NCBI GenBank assembly: GCA_025153445.1 | Contig: JANZNS010000011.1 | Coordinates: 42,807 to 106,806, forward strand | Reading direction: 5' to 3' | Length of the DNA: 64,000 nucleotides | From: Marinobacter sp. BGYM27 | GTDB taxonomy: Bacteria > Pseudomonadota > Gammaproteobacteria > Pseudomonadales > Oleiphilaceae | Part shown: positions 35,541 through 43,621 of the stretch, piece by piece | Position numbering within the stretch: the first letter of the stretch is position 1 | Layout: every line of letters begins with the position of its first letter | Position numbers and translations under genes: made by a program | The notes under the pieces: model-generated | The model's database searches: none | What the model saw: only the letters and a program-made list of their open reading frames with translations | Told to the model about the DNA's origin: nothing

Positions 35541-35674
35541 AGCGCACTCCGGAGTATTCTGGGGGTCGGAAAAGCGCGCTAATGTGCAGTAAATGGCCAG
35601 CGGAGTCAAAACGAAAGCCGGGAACCCCGGTAAGCTACTGAATTCCGGTAATGCCGGCTGGCGGCGGGGTGGGG

Positions 35675-35893
35675 TCAGTCGTCGATAAAGCTGAATCGGG
35701 GAACGGTTTCGCCGGCTACTTCGACGGTTTCGCGGAACATCTCGAGCGGCCTTACCCACAAGCTGTAATCACCATAGAGACACCGGTAGACCACCATTTT
35801 CTCTTCGGTTTCACTGTGACGGGCAACGCCAATCACTTCGTAGTCTTTGCCTTTGTAATGCCGGTAGCGACCGGGCTTTACGGGTTGGGCCAT
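35675..35893 (-). CDS. DUF1653 domain protein
   Basis: The whole 72-residue protein is one small beta-rich domain: [46 protein letters not shown]. This is the DUF1653 pattern; the function is unknown. AAGGAG lies eight bases before the ATG. No other genes of shared function are adjacent, and it may be a single-gene unit. Confidence 0.88.
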   Translation of the reverse strand: MAQPVKPGRYRHYKGKDYEVIGVARHSETEEKMVVYRCLYGDYSLWVRPLEMFRETVEVAGETVPRFSFIDD

Positions 35894-36000
35894 CAGGGAG
35901 TCTCCTTTTGCGGCTCAAACGCCGGGATGCAGGACAGTGTAGTTGCCGTTTGCCTGACATGCCGGCGCAGTGATGCATTCCGGCAGGTCAGGCTGTCAGA

Positions 36001-36387
36001 TCAGGAGTGGAGTTTGTAGCGGCCCGGCCCGAGGAAAACTACGGCCAGTGCAATAAACAGGAAGAAGCCTTGCAGCTCCAGCGCCCAACCGCCATTACCC
36101 GACAGCGACATCAGCTGATTGGCGTGCACCAGGGCTATGGCGACCACCATGTTGACCACCACAATCAGCGCTCCGATTTTGGTCTGGTAGCCCAGAATCA
36201 GCATCAGCGGCGCGATGACTTCGCCAATGTAGACACCGTAGGCCAGCACTGCGGGCAGGCCGTGGCTCACCAGTTGCGACTCGATGAAGCCAATGCCATT
36301 GAACAGCTTTGAGATTCCGTGGAATAACAACAGGCCACCCAGCGTCAGGCGGACGATCAGTTTGCCAAGGTCGGCGTTTTCCAGCAT
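36001..36387 (-). CDS. DoxX-family membrane protein
   Basis: The 128-residue protein has four hydrophobic segments. The first carries LGKLIVRLTLGGLLLFHGISKLFNGI, the typical DoxX start, and the second YGVYIGEVIAPLMLILGYQTKIGALIVVVNM. The last ends FLGPGRYKLHS. DoxX-type proteins are linked to redox or sulfur metabolism in some archaea, but bacterial members are mostly uncharacterised. It is separated from the globin gene by 104 bases, so membership of that operon is uncertain. Confidence 0.9.
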   Translation of the reverse strand: MLENADLGKLIVRLTLGGLLLFHGISKLFNGIGFIESQLVSHGLPAVLAYGVYIGEVIAPLMLILGYQTKIGALIVVVNMVVAIALVHANQLMSLSGNGGWALELQGFFLFIALAVVFLGPGRYKLHS

Positions 36388-36491
36388 GGCGAGATTCCTT
36401 TGTAGTGGTTTTGCAGATGGCCCGAGAGCTTAGCGATTCTGACGGCCGGGTCAATTAATCTGATGCCGGGCGAGCGTCACGCGGCTGCCAA

Positions 36492-36920
36492 TCAATGGCC
36501 CACGATGTCACCATGCATCGGCGCCAACAGCGATAGCAGCTCATTTTGGGCACCCACCGGAATATCATTCTTTTCCATCGCCAGAATCAGGTCCTCGACC
36601 AGTGCGTTGAACCCGGTTTCCGAGATATCGAGACCGGTATGGGCCTCACGCATATCCCGACCGGTGTAGGCACAGGGCCCGCCGCTGATATTGCAGACCT
36701 GGTCCGTCAGATGCTGATGTAACTGCGCAATGTCGACGCCCTTGAACTGTTTGGCGATGCGGGGGTCATCCACAATGCGGTACAGCATGTCTTCGACAAT
36801 GGTTGCGATTCCCTGTCGTTCTCCAAGCGCTTCATACAGGCTGGCTTTTTCTGCGGCGGGTGCGGGGTGATAACCGATCAGCAGTGCGAACAGCATCACG
36901 AGCATTGAAAGTGTCCTCAT
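36492..36920 (-). CDS. exported group 1 truncated haemoglobin
   Basis: A signal peptide (MRTLSMLVMLFALLIGYHPAPAA) precedes a 2-on-2 globin of about 118 residues, a fold that binds O2, NO or CO. Family features: the LYEALGERQGIATIVEDMLYRIVDD start, a helix with LTDQVCNISGGPCAYTGRDM, and the proximal His in REAHTGLDISETGFNALVEDL. Two cysteines (CNISGGPC) flank the distal-side loop and could form a disulfide in the periplasm. It is two bases after the DUF3034 gene and ends a tight minus-strand operon. Truncated globins are usually cytosolic, so export is notable. Ligand is not readable from sequence. Confidence 0.92.
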   Translation of the reverse strand: MRTLSMLVMLFALLIGYHPAPAAEKASLYEALGERQGIATIVEDMLYRIVDDPRIAKQFKGVDIAQLHQHLTDQVCNISGGPCAYTGRDMREAHTGLDISETGFNALVEDLILAMEKNDIPVGAQNELLSLLAPMHGDIVGH

Positions 36921-36922
36921 CG

Positions 36923-37777
36923 TTAAAAGCTGCCCTGTATTGAAAGGTAGGCTCCCTGTTGGTCATCAAGGCCGGCGACGCTGCCGAGATTTACCCAGGC
37001 CGCTGTCACCGACAGGCTGCGGCTGGGTACCCAGGCAACAAAGACGTCGTACCAGTCGTCTTCTTCTGCGAATCCCAGATTGTCCGGCTTCTGGCGGTAT
37101 TCCACACCGGCCAGCCAGCTGCGGTTGAAAAACAGGCCGGCACTGCCTTCGAAGACGGCCTCGTAGCTGTTATTGCGATCACCACCGAAGCCCAGTAGCC
37201 CGCCTTGGTTGGCCTTGGTGCCGCGAACTAGGCCATTCACCAGAATATTGCGGTCGAAAAGAGCGGACAGAAAAACCTTCGATCCGGCCAGGTAGACATC
37301 GGTGCCGCTATCATCTTTGGCACCGACAGCGGAAGGCACGTCAAAGGTGCGGTTGCGTTTGTGCTGAATCCCCAGCGACCATTGGCCGAAGCGGTTGTAG
37401 AGCACGTCACCGTAGAGGCGAATCTTGGCGCTGAAAATGTCCTGCTGCAGGTCATCCTGATTCAGCGCAGCGCCCAGCGTGTCCAGGTCGAGTGTCTGGC
37501 GGGCGACGCTCAGTTCGATCCGGTTGTGATAGTTCAGCGATGCCGCCATCACGTCCAGAGTGTAGTCGTCGACCGGTGCATGAGACAGCGCGACCGAGCC
37601 GCCCCATTCGGTATCGCTGGCATAGCCGCTGAGCACTGCCATCGGGACCAGTCCACCGCCGGCACTGCCTTCTATTGTGGTGACGCCGCCGGTGGCCCAT
37701 AACCTGCTGCCCGGCTCTGCCTGTGCGGCCATGCTACTCATCAGCAGCAGTGTCGATATCGCCAACCGAGTTTTCAA
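36923..37777 (-). CDS. DUF3034-family outer-membrane-like beta-barrel protein
   Basis: The 284-residue product has a signal peptide (MKTRLAISTLLLMSSMAAQA), followed by alternating beta-strand-like segments and a C-terminus ending LSIQGSF with the terminal Phe typical of outer-membrane barrels. Conserved-looking GSRLWATGGVTTIEGSAGGGLVPMAVLSGY opens the mature part. I recognise it as resembling DUF3034; no function is established. It lies 59 bases after the GGDEF/EAL gene and two bases before the globin gene, implying joint expression. Whether it is a pore or a scaffold is unknown. Confidence 0.8.
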   Translation of the reverse strand: MKTRLAISTLLLMSSMAAQAEPGSRLWATGGVTTIEGSAGGGLVPMAVLSGYASDTEWGGSVALSHAPVDDYTLDVMAASLNYHNRIELSVARQTLDLDTLGAALNQDDLQQDIFSAKIRLYGDVLYNRFGQWSLGIQHKRNRTFDVPSAVGAKDDSGTDVYLAGSKVFLSALFDRNILVNGLVRGTKANQGGLLGFGGDRNNSYEAVFEGSAGLFFNRSWLAGVEYRQKPDNLGFAEEDDWYDVFVAWVPSRSLSVTAAWVNLGSVAGLDDQQGAYLSIQGSF

Positions 37778-37836
37778 TGCGCATGCTCCATCATGTTCAA
37801 GGCCATCATCAAAGTGGACTGACGGTGCCAGTCGGT

Positions 37837-40194
37837 TTACTGGATCAGCGGCGCTGCGGCCAGCAACCCGCCAGACTTCTGCTGGAACTCGACATGCCAG
37901 TCCACCAGACCCTCGGGTGACATGGGACGGCCGAGAAAATAGCCCTGCGCCATTTCACAGCCCCAGCTTTGCAAGAGTCGCCAGCTGTCTTCGTTTTCAA
38001 TGCCCTCGGCAACCACTGTCAGACCGAGGCCGTGGGCCATATCCACTGTCGATTTGACGATCAGTTGATCCTGGGGCGTTGAGTCCAGCTTCATTACAAA
38101 TGACTTGTCGATCTTGAGTTCCTGCACCGGCAATTGGCGCATCTGCGCCAGCGATGAATAGCCGGTACCAAAATCATCTACAGACAGCTTAGCTCCCAAC
38201 TGGCGCAAGCGCTCAAGTGTTCGGGCGGATGCCTGCATATCGACCATGGCGGCGGTTTCTGTAATTTCGAATGTCAGCATGTTGAGCGGCCGTGGCCAGT
38301 CAGCAAAAATGGTGCTGATCAGCGCCGGCAGGTTGGCATTGGTCAGGTCCAGTGTGGACAGGTTGATGGCCACGCCGATTCTGGGCATGCCCCGGCCATA
38401 CCACTCGCGGCCGTCGCGTTCGACGCTGCGAATGATGTAGTCCGTTAATTGGTGGATCTGTCCGGAACGCTCCGCCAGCTGGATAAATTCTTCCGGATTC
38501 AGAAAGCCCAGCTCCGGGTGTTGCCAGCGCACCAGCGCCTCGACCTGGGTCAGGGTTGCGGTATCGAAGCGAATCTTCGGCTGATACACCATCCGGATTT
38601 CCCGGTTGGCCATCGCCGGCTGCAGGTCGCGAATGATCCGCAGTTCGCGTAAGTGGTGTTCTTCGCCGCCCTCCAGGTAGGTTGCTGTGCGGGTTTCGTG
38701 CTTGCGGGCACGCTCAAGGGTGAGGCTGGTGCGCCGTCGTACGTCATCGACGGTGTGAGCGTGCTTCGGCAGCTCCAGTAATGCGGCAGCGAGCTCAACG
38801 GAAACCGGCGTATCCTTGATCGTGACGGCGCTCTCGAGCGCGGCGCGCAACTTGGCAAGGGTCTCGCGAATGGTTGTTTCGTCTGTGTCAGGGGCCACCA
38901 CCATGAACTCGTTACCCCCTGTCCGGGCGAGCATCTGGTGAGGCGGCAAAGTGCCGCGCAAGCGCAGCCCGGAGGCAATCAACACATTGTCGCCGAACTC
39001 GAACCCCAGCGTTTCGCTGATTTCCTTGAGACCCGTGATACTTAGCGTGAGCAACCAGCCCTGCTGGTTATTGGCGAGCTGCTGCCTGACCTGTCGCTCC
39101 ATTGCCCGGCGATTGGGTAGCCCGGTGAGGGAATCGTGGTTGGCGTCGTGGCGGATCCGGTGCTCCCGGTGGCTTATGCGTTGCTGCATCGAGACCAGCG
39201 ACTGCTCCAGTGTTTTCAGCTCGCCCCGTGTACGGATACCGGGGGGCGCTGCCGCTTTACCATCACCGATGGAGCCGGCGAAACCGGCCAGCTCCAGTAC
39301 CGGCCGGCCCAGTGCACGGGCCAGAGCCAAGGCGATCAGACCAGCCACCGTCAGAGCGCCGATGACCACCCACAACAGATCAAACGCCAGTCGATAGTAG
39401 GCCGACAGCGCCGTCTGTCGATCGAGCAACAGTAGCGCCTGAACCGGCGTCGTATCCTGGCCCCCAAGCTGCGCGATGCGAATGAAATAGCGTTGGTTAC
39501 CGATCATGCCGGTGGTGGCGGGCATGACGTCTGCAGACCCCATAGCCTGCTCGAGCGTAACAGTATGGCCGTATATTGAAGGTGCGCCGGTGCCATTGCT
39601 GGTAGATCGGAAAATAACATCGACGCCGGTGAGGCGGCTGATGGTTTCGGCGAAGCGATCATCGAGCGACTGACCCATCACCAGCCAGGCCCTCAGCCCC
39701 GGCGCTTGAACCGGCACCATCAAGGCCTGGAAGGCCTGATCATTCCAGTTTATCAGTGCGGTGGCGGCGCCGGTGCGGTTGGCTTCTTCCATCAATTGAG
39801 GAAACGGCAGCGCGCTGCCCGGTGGCAGCCCCTGCAGATTAGCCAAAATATGGCCGTTGCGGTCGGTGACGATAGCCAGCGGTGAGTTGAAACGTTGGCT
39901 ATGGTTCTCCAGCATGCTGCGCATGGTGGGTTCGTCCTGGGTCGCAATGGCCGACTTGAAGCCGAAATCCTCAACCAGCACATTCAGTGAAGTAAACAGA
40001 ATCGCGGCGCGGCGAGCCAATACTTCCTGAACAACGTCCCCTGCCACATTGAGGCGTTCGTGGGCGCGGCTTTCCTCTTCCTGAAAAGCAGACACCATAA
40101 ACGCAGCCGCAATACTGAAACTGGTGCCCAGCACCAGCGCCAGCATGGCCGTCAACAGACGGCCGCGAAATCCGACCCGACGCCCTGCAATCAT
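37837..40194 (-). CDS. membrane sensor with degenerate GGDEF and EAL domain (c-di-GMP phosphodiesterase)
   Basis: The 785-residue protein has an N-terminal membrane helix (residues 9-34), a periplasmic sensory region of about 230 residues (cache-like), a second helix (LLWVVIGALTVAGLIALALARALG, near 270-293), a HAMP-like linker, a GGDEF domain and an EAL domain. The GGDEF motif reads GGNEF (near residue 426), losing an acidic metal ligand, so it is probably not a cyclase. The EAL domain keeps VEALVRWQHPELGFLNPEEFI, EITETAAM, DDFGTGYSSL and KIDKSFV, expected of an active phosphodiesterase. Its start overlaps the cupredoxin stop by four bases. The stimulus is likely in the periplasm. Confidence 0.94.
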   Translation of the reverse strand: MIAGRRVGFRGRLLTAMLALVLGTSFSIAAAFMVSAFQEEESRAHERLNVAGDVVQEVLARRAAILFTSLNVLVEDFGFKSAIATQDEPTMRSMLENHSQRFNSPLAIVTDRNGHILANLQGLPPGSALPFPQLMEEANRTGAATALINWNDQAFQALMVPVQAPGLRAWLVMGQSLDDRFAETISRLTGVDVIFRSTSNGTGAPSIYGHTVTLEQAMGSADVMPATTGMIGNQRYFIRIAQLGGQDTTPVQALLLLDRQTALSAYYRLAFDLLWVVIGALTVAGLIALALARALGRPVLELAGFAGSIGDGKAAAPPGIRTRGELKTLEQSLVSMQQRISHREHRIRHDANHDSLTGLPNRRAMERQVRQQLANNQQGWLLTLSITGLKEISETLGFEFGDNVLIASGLRLRGTLPPHQMLARTGGNEFMVVAPDTDETTIRETLAKLRAALESAVTIKDTPVSVELAAALLELPKHAHTVDDVRRRTSLTLERARKHETRTATYLEGGEEHHLRELRIIRDLQPAMANREIRMVYQPKIRFDTATLTQVEALVRWQHPELGFLNPEEFIQLAERSGQIHQLTDYIIRSVERDGREWYGRGMPRIGVAINLSTLDLTNANLPALISTIFADWPRPLNMLTFEITETAAMVDMQASARTLERLRQLGAKLSVDDFGTGYSSLAQMRQLPVQELKIDKSFVMKLDSTPQDQLIVKSTVDMAHGLGLTVVAEGIENEDSWRLLQSWGCEMAQGYFLGRPMSPEGLVDWHVEFQQKSGGLLAAAPLIQ

Positions 40195-40859
40195 TGAGCG
40201 TTAAACCGCTTCTGCAAGTCGGAGAACGGATTCTTGCTGGCGGCAGGTGCGGTCACGTCAAGCGCAATCGTGGCAGCGGTCTGGTCTGCAGGCTCGATAC
40301 TGATGGTTTTCATGGTGCGGTTGTCGGTCATCGTCTCGTGCCAGACCTGAATTGTGCCAGAGTCTGACAGGCTTACCTCCGCCTGCCCGTCATCGCCGGT
40401 GACAGCGGTTTGGGCTGCATCGGTGACGACAATAAAGGCTCGCATCTGGTCGTGAATGTTGCAGCCAAGTTCGACGACACCGGTTTTATCGAATAGCACC
40501 GGAGCCTCCGGTCGGTCGGCGAACAGTTCCAGATTGAAGGGTTTCGCCGGTGAGAACGAGTAAACGTGATGCTGGGTGTTGTCGTGGTTGGGAAAATCGA
40601 CCGAAGTGCCCTTTGGAATGGTCACCAGGTGTGGCACAAACTGACGGTTCTCCTGGGCTACTGCAACCGGCTCCGTCAAGGGGGGCTGGAGTGTCTCGCC
40701 AGCGACAGCCACGACTGCATTGGCCAGCGGCTCGCCAGTGGCTGCGTCGGTGACTGTCAGCGTAATCGCCTGTGTGACGCCGGAAGCTCCTGTGAATAGC
40801 AGCAGTGCCAGCGTGGCGCGCAGGCGGATTGAGTGCGGTGCAGAAAACAGGCTTGTCAT
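40191..40859 (-). CDS. periplasmic cupredoxin-like copper protein (methylamine-utilisation-type)
   Basis: The 222-residue product has a signal peptide (RLRATLALLLFTGASGVTQA, residues 12-31, cleavage near 31), a blue-copper-like domain and a variable C-terminal region. Likely copper ligands are in NTQHHVYSF (His) and ELGCNIHDQM (Cys, His, Met), the spacing seen in plastocyanin-type sites. Annotation pipelines often call such proteins methylamine utilisation proteins; no methylamine genes are present. It heads the operon cupredoxin, GGDEF/EAL, DUF3034, globin, overlapping the second gene by four bases. It could transfer electrons or deliver copper or redox state to the sensor next door. Confidence 0.85.
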   Translation of the reverse strand: MTSLFSAPHSIRLRATLALLLFTGASGVTQAITLTVTDAATGEPLANAVVAVAGETLQPPLTEPVAVAQENRQFVPHLVTIPKGTSVDFPNHDNTQHHVYSFSPAKPFNLELFADRPEAPVLFDKTGVVELGCNIHDQMRAFIVVTDAAQTAVTGDDGQAEVSLSDSGTIQVWHETMTDNRTMKTISIEPADQTAATIALDVTAPAASKNPFSDLQKRFNAQ

Positions 40860-40979
40860 AAATGGCTGCTCGAAATACGGGTTGAAGGCTGCACGGCGCT
40901 GTCAGTATCCGTTATTGCCTGCGTTGCGGTTAAATCAGCCTGAAACAGTCCATGTTTTCTATTTACATAGCATTTGAAC

Positions 40980-40985
40980 ATTATA
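40980..40985 (-). promoter_or_regulatory. putative -10 element for the cupredoxin-to-globin operon
   Basis: The minus strand reads TATAAT (exact -10 consensus) 120 bases upstream of the cupredoxin start. The -35 is weak (GACTGA at 17 bases), which would fit activator-dependent expression. It lies in a 201-base AT-rich gap that has no gene. Confidence 0.4.
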
Positions 40986-41060
40986 CGTAGTGTGGTTCTG
41001 TATCAGTCCTGTTGTTTTTATAGACTTTTACATTAGTGTCCGGCCTCTACAAATCACTTG

Positions 41061-41708
41061 TTAAAGACCGGAGTTGAGCGAAAAGCGGATCTGGTTTCTC
41101 ACCAGCAGTTTTTGCCAGTATTCACGCATCCAGTCCCATGCGGCGTCTCTTGCTTTGTCGACAAATGGCGACAAGTTGAGTTCGTAGTAATCCGGCGAGC
41201 CGGCAATCTGAATGACCGTGATGGCAATGGATTGGTCCAGTTCGTTGGCAAAAGGCTCTCCTACCAGATGGTGAGCCAGCAGGTTGGCCTGCGTGGCCTT
41301 CAGATCCACCAGTTCGCTGTTACGAAAACTGTGATTGTTCTCGTACATTTCTTCCATCAGCCGATGGCACAGGTACGCCTTGATCAGTAGCCCGTCCAGC
41401 CCGTCATACTGGCTCAGTAGCACAGAGGGCTGGGTGAAATAATGGATAGCAGCGGCTATGAAAGGCGCGAACAGCGCCTCGGCGCCGGCTTCTTTGGCGC
41501 AGGTTTCAACACAGTCGATCAATCGCGGTGCCATTTCGATATATTCCACCGCGAACTGGAACAGGCAGGTTGCCGGTTCGCCTCCGCTGACGGAAATACT
41601 ATCGGGCAGGTTTTGGGCACGATCGTCCATCTGCTTCAGGAAGACCCCTGAACGGGCTTCCTGTCGGCGGGCCTGCTCAACAATGTGAAGGACAGCTGAC
41701 GGTGTCAT
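41061..41708 (-). CDS. unknown conserved-looking cytosolic protein
   Basis: I do not recognise this 215-residue protein. It has no signal peptide or membrane segment. It is helical, with MTPSAVLHIVEQARRQEARS at the start, CLFQFAVEYIEMAPRLIDCVETCAKEAG in the middle, HRLMEEMYENNHSFRNSELVDLK, and WDWMREYWQKLLVRNQIRFSLNSGL at the end. Codon use and the long intact frame argue that it is real. ATG 41708 is chosen; an upstream in-frame ATG at 41798 adds 30 residues with little character. It lies between the MATE gene and the cupredoxin operon, all in the same direction, but the gaps (175 and 201 bases) do not suggest an operon. Confidence 0.6.
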   Translation of the reverse strand: MTPSAVLHIVEQARRQEARSGVFLKQMDDRAQNLPDSISVSGGEPATCLFQFAVEYIEMAPRLIDCVETCAKEAGAEALFAPFIAAAIHYFTQPSVLLSQYDGLDGLLIKAYLCHRLMEEMYENNHSFRNSELVDLKATQANLLAHHLVGEPFANELDQSIAITVIQIAGSPDYYELNLSPFVDKARDAAWDWMREYWQKLLVRNQIRFSLNSGL

Positions 41709-41883
41709 CTTTGAAACTGCTCGTACCGTTCCAGAATAAGGTTGCAAGACGCCTCCCAACTTCGTGCAGGCGGGATATAGCGGCGCCTGATAACCCATAG
41801 AGACTCGAAACCATGACTACAGAAATCAATTTCAGTGTAGTTGAGAATTTCGGCCGGCGAGGCAAAGGTCCCGTCTCTAATTG

Positions 41884-43233
41884 TTAAGTCTGGTTAATTC
41901 CGGTAGTGGGATTGCTCCGGGTGAACCAGCGATCGTGACGGCTGTGGCGGAAGAACAGCCAGCCCATGCCGGCTGCCCGGGCCAGCATCAGGCTCAGCAT
42001 CGCGAACCAGAGCCCATGATTGCCCCAGCTCTGGGTGAGCCACCAGACGGGCAAAAACACGCCGATGGTGGCAAGCAGCATGGTGTTCTGCATGTCGCGG
42101 GTGCGGGTGGCGCCAATAAAGATGCCATCCAGCAGAAAGCCCCAGACGGCTGCGAACGGCATGGCCCAGATCCAGGGTATATAGACCTTGGCGGTGACAA
42201 CCACCTCCGGAATGCTGGTCAACAGGCTGATGATCAGGTCGCCACCGACGACGAAAATAAAGGTGAACAGCAACGCCCCCCATAACGACCAGCGCAGTGC
42301 TGTTCGGCAGACCTCGATAAACTGCTCCCGGTGTCTCTGACCAATGGCTTCGCCCACCAGCGCTTCAGCCGCGTTGGCAAAGCCATCCAGGCCATTGGAT
42401 ATCAACATCAGAAACGTAATCAGCACCGCATTGGCGGCCAGCACGGTGTCACCCTGCTGGGCTCCCTGAGCCGTGAAGAAGGCAATTGATAGTAGCAGGA
42501 GCACCGTGCGCACCAGGATGTATCGGTTGACCTGCAGGATTGCGAAGTAGTCGGCTATCACGCCCAGAAGCTGGCGATCAAAGCGCAGGTCGAGTGGCCG
42601 TCTGCGCCACACCAGCCAGAGCCCCAGGCCGGTAGCGGAGTATTCAGCCATCACTGTTGCCACGGCAACCCCCTGACTGTTCCAGCCCCAGACGGTAACA
42701 AACAGAATATCGAGCACCATGTTAAGACTGTTGGCCAGTATCAGCATCAACATGGGACCGCGAGGATACTGGGTGCCAATCAGCCAACCCACCAATGTGT
42801 ACTGACAGAGCACCGCCGGCGCGCTCCAGATTCGGATACTGGCGTATTCGCTCGCCAATCGGGTGACATCCTCACTTGCGCCCATCAGGCTCAGACCAAT
42901 TCGGATCAACGGCTGTTGCAGCAGGATAAGGCCCAGGCCAATAGCGGTGGCCATCAGCAGTGAACGCACCAGCAAAGCACTCTGGGCGAAAGCATCACGG
43001 CGTCCGAATGCCTGTGCCGCAAGGCCGGTGGTGCCCATCCGCATGAAGCCGAAGGTCCAGTAAAGAATACTGAACAGGTTACCGCCTATCGCCACTGCGC
43101 CCAGGTATTCGGGACTTTCAAGATGGCCCAGCACAGCGGTGTCCACCAGACCGAGCAGCGGCACGGTAATGTTGGTCAGCATCAGGGGCCAGGCCAGTTG
43201 CCAGAGCCGGTAGTCCAGTGCGTTAATCCGCAA
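41884..43233 (-). CDS. MATE-family efflux transporter (DinF-like)
   Basis: This 449-residue protein has about twelve membrane helices. It begins RINALDYRLWQLAWPLMLTN, then the typical MATE LVDTAVLGHLESPEYLGAVAIGG and FMRMGTTGLAAQAFGR, with ANAVLITFLMLISNGLDGFANAAEALVGEAIG in the second half. It fits the DinF branch, which exports toxic compounds by proton or sodium exchange. The start is probably TTG (43233) after GAGG; no ATG gives a better N-terminus. It is divergent from the cytochrome oxidase operon. Confidence 0.92.
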   Translation of the reverse strand: MRINALDYRLWQLAWPLMLTNITVPLLGLVDTAVLGHLESPEYLGAVAIGGNLFSILYWTFGFMRMGTTGLAAQAFGRRDAFAQSALLVRSLLMATAIGLGLILLQQPLIRIGLSLMGASEDVTRLASEYASIRIWSAPAVLCQYTLVGWLIGTQYPRGPMLMLILANSLNMVLDILFVTVWGWNSQGVAVATVMAEYSATGLGLWLVWRRRPLDLRFDRQLLGVIADYFAILQVNRYILVRTVLLLLSIAFFTAQGAQQGDTVLAANAVLITFLMLISNGLDGFANAAEALVGEAIGQRHREQFIEVCRTALRWSLWGALLFTFIFVVGGDLIISLLTSIPEVVVTAKVYIPWIWAMPFAAVWGFLLDGIFIGATRTRDMQNTMLLATIGVFLPVWWLTQSWGNHGLWFAMLSLMLARAAGMGWLFFRHSRHDRWFTRSNPTTGINQT

Positions 43234-43621
43234 AACACGAGCCTCTAATTAGTTGGTTATGCTAACCGGGAATAAAACGATATTTTTAATGCGTCTAAAT
43301 TTTAAGCAATCTTTTGAGACTTTTCTCAACCTCTGTCTATACTGACCCTTGGAGTCATCGAATAAGTCCTGAAGTATCGTTAGCTTACAGGATCTTCGCT
43401 GACTTCTTATCCGTGAAAAGACTTCCAGCTCCATGTTGTGCGTACGTGCGAGGTCGCGCAAACCGGAGGGCAAGGGAAGCAACGCTTCCCACAGGAAGTG
43501 TCACGCAGAACATGCAGGCCGCCCACGCAGGCAAGGTCGTGTATCGTGTGCCCAAAGCTCACGGACACGGCTTCAGGCGAGGTCGTGTCGACGACAAGAA
43601 CAAACTCTGTGGAGACACGGT
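43234..43621. promoter_or_regulatory. divergent control region and long leader of the cytochrome oxidase operon
   Basis: This 388-base gap has no convincing gene. A promoter toward coxB reads TTGAGA (43314-43319), an 18-base spacer and TATACT (43338-43343), giving a leader of about 270 bases. TTGAGA CTTT TCTCAA (43314-43329) is an inverted repeat over the -35, so a repressor or activator could bind there. A hairpin, GGGAAGC AAC GCTTCCC, lies at 43474-43490 in the leader. I see no known riboswitch. Confidence 0.5.
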
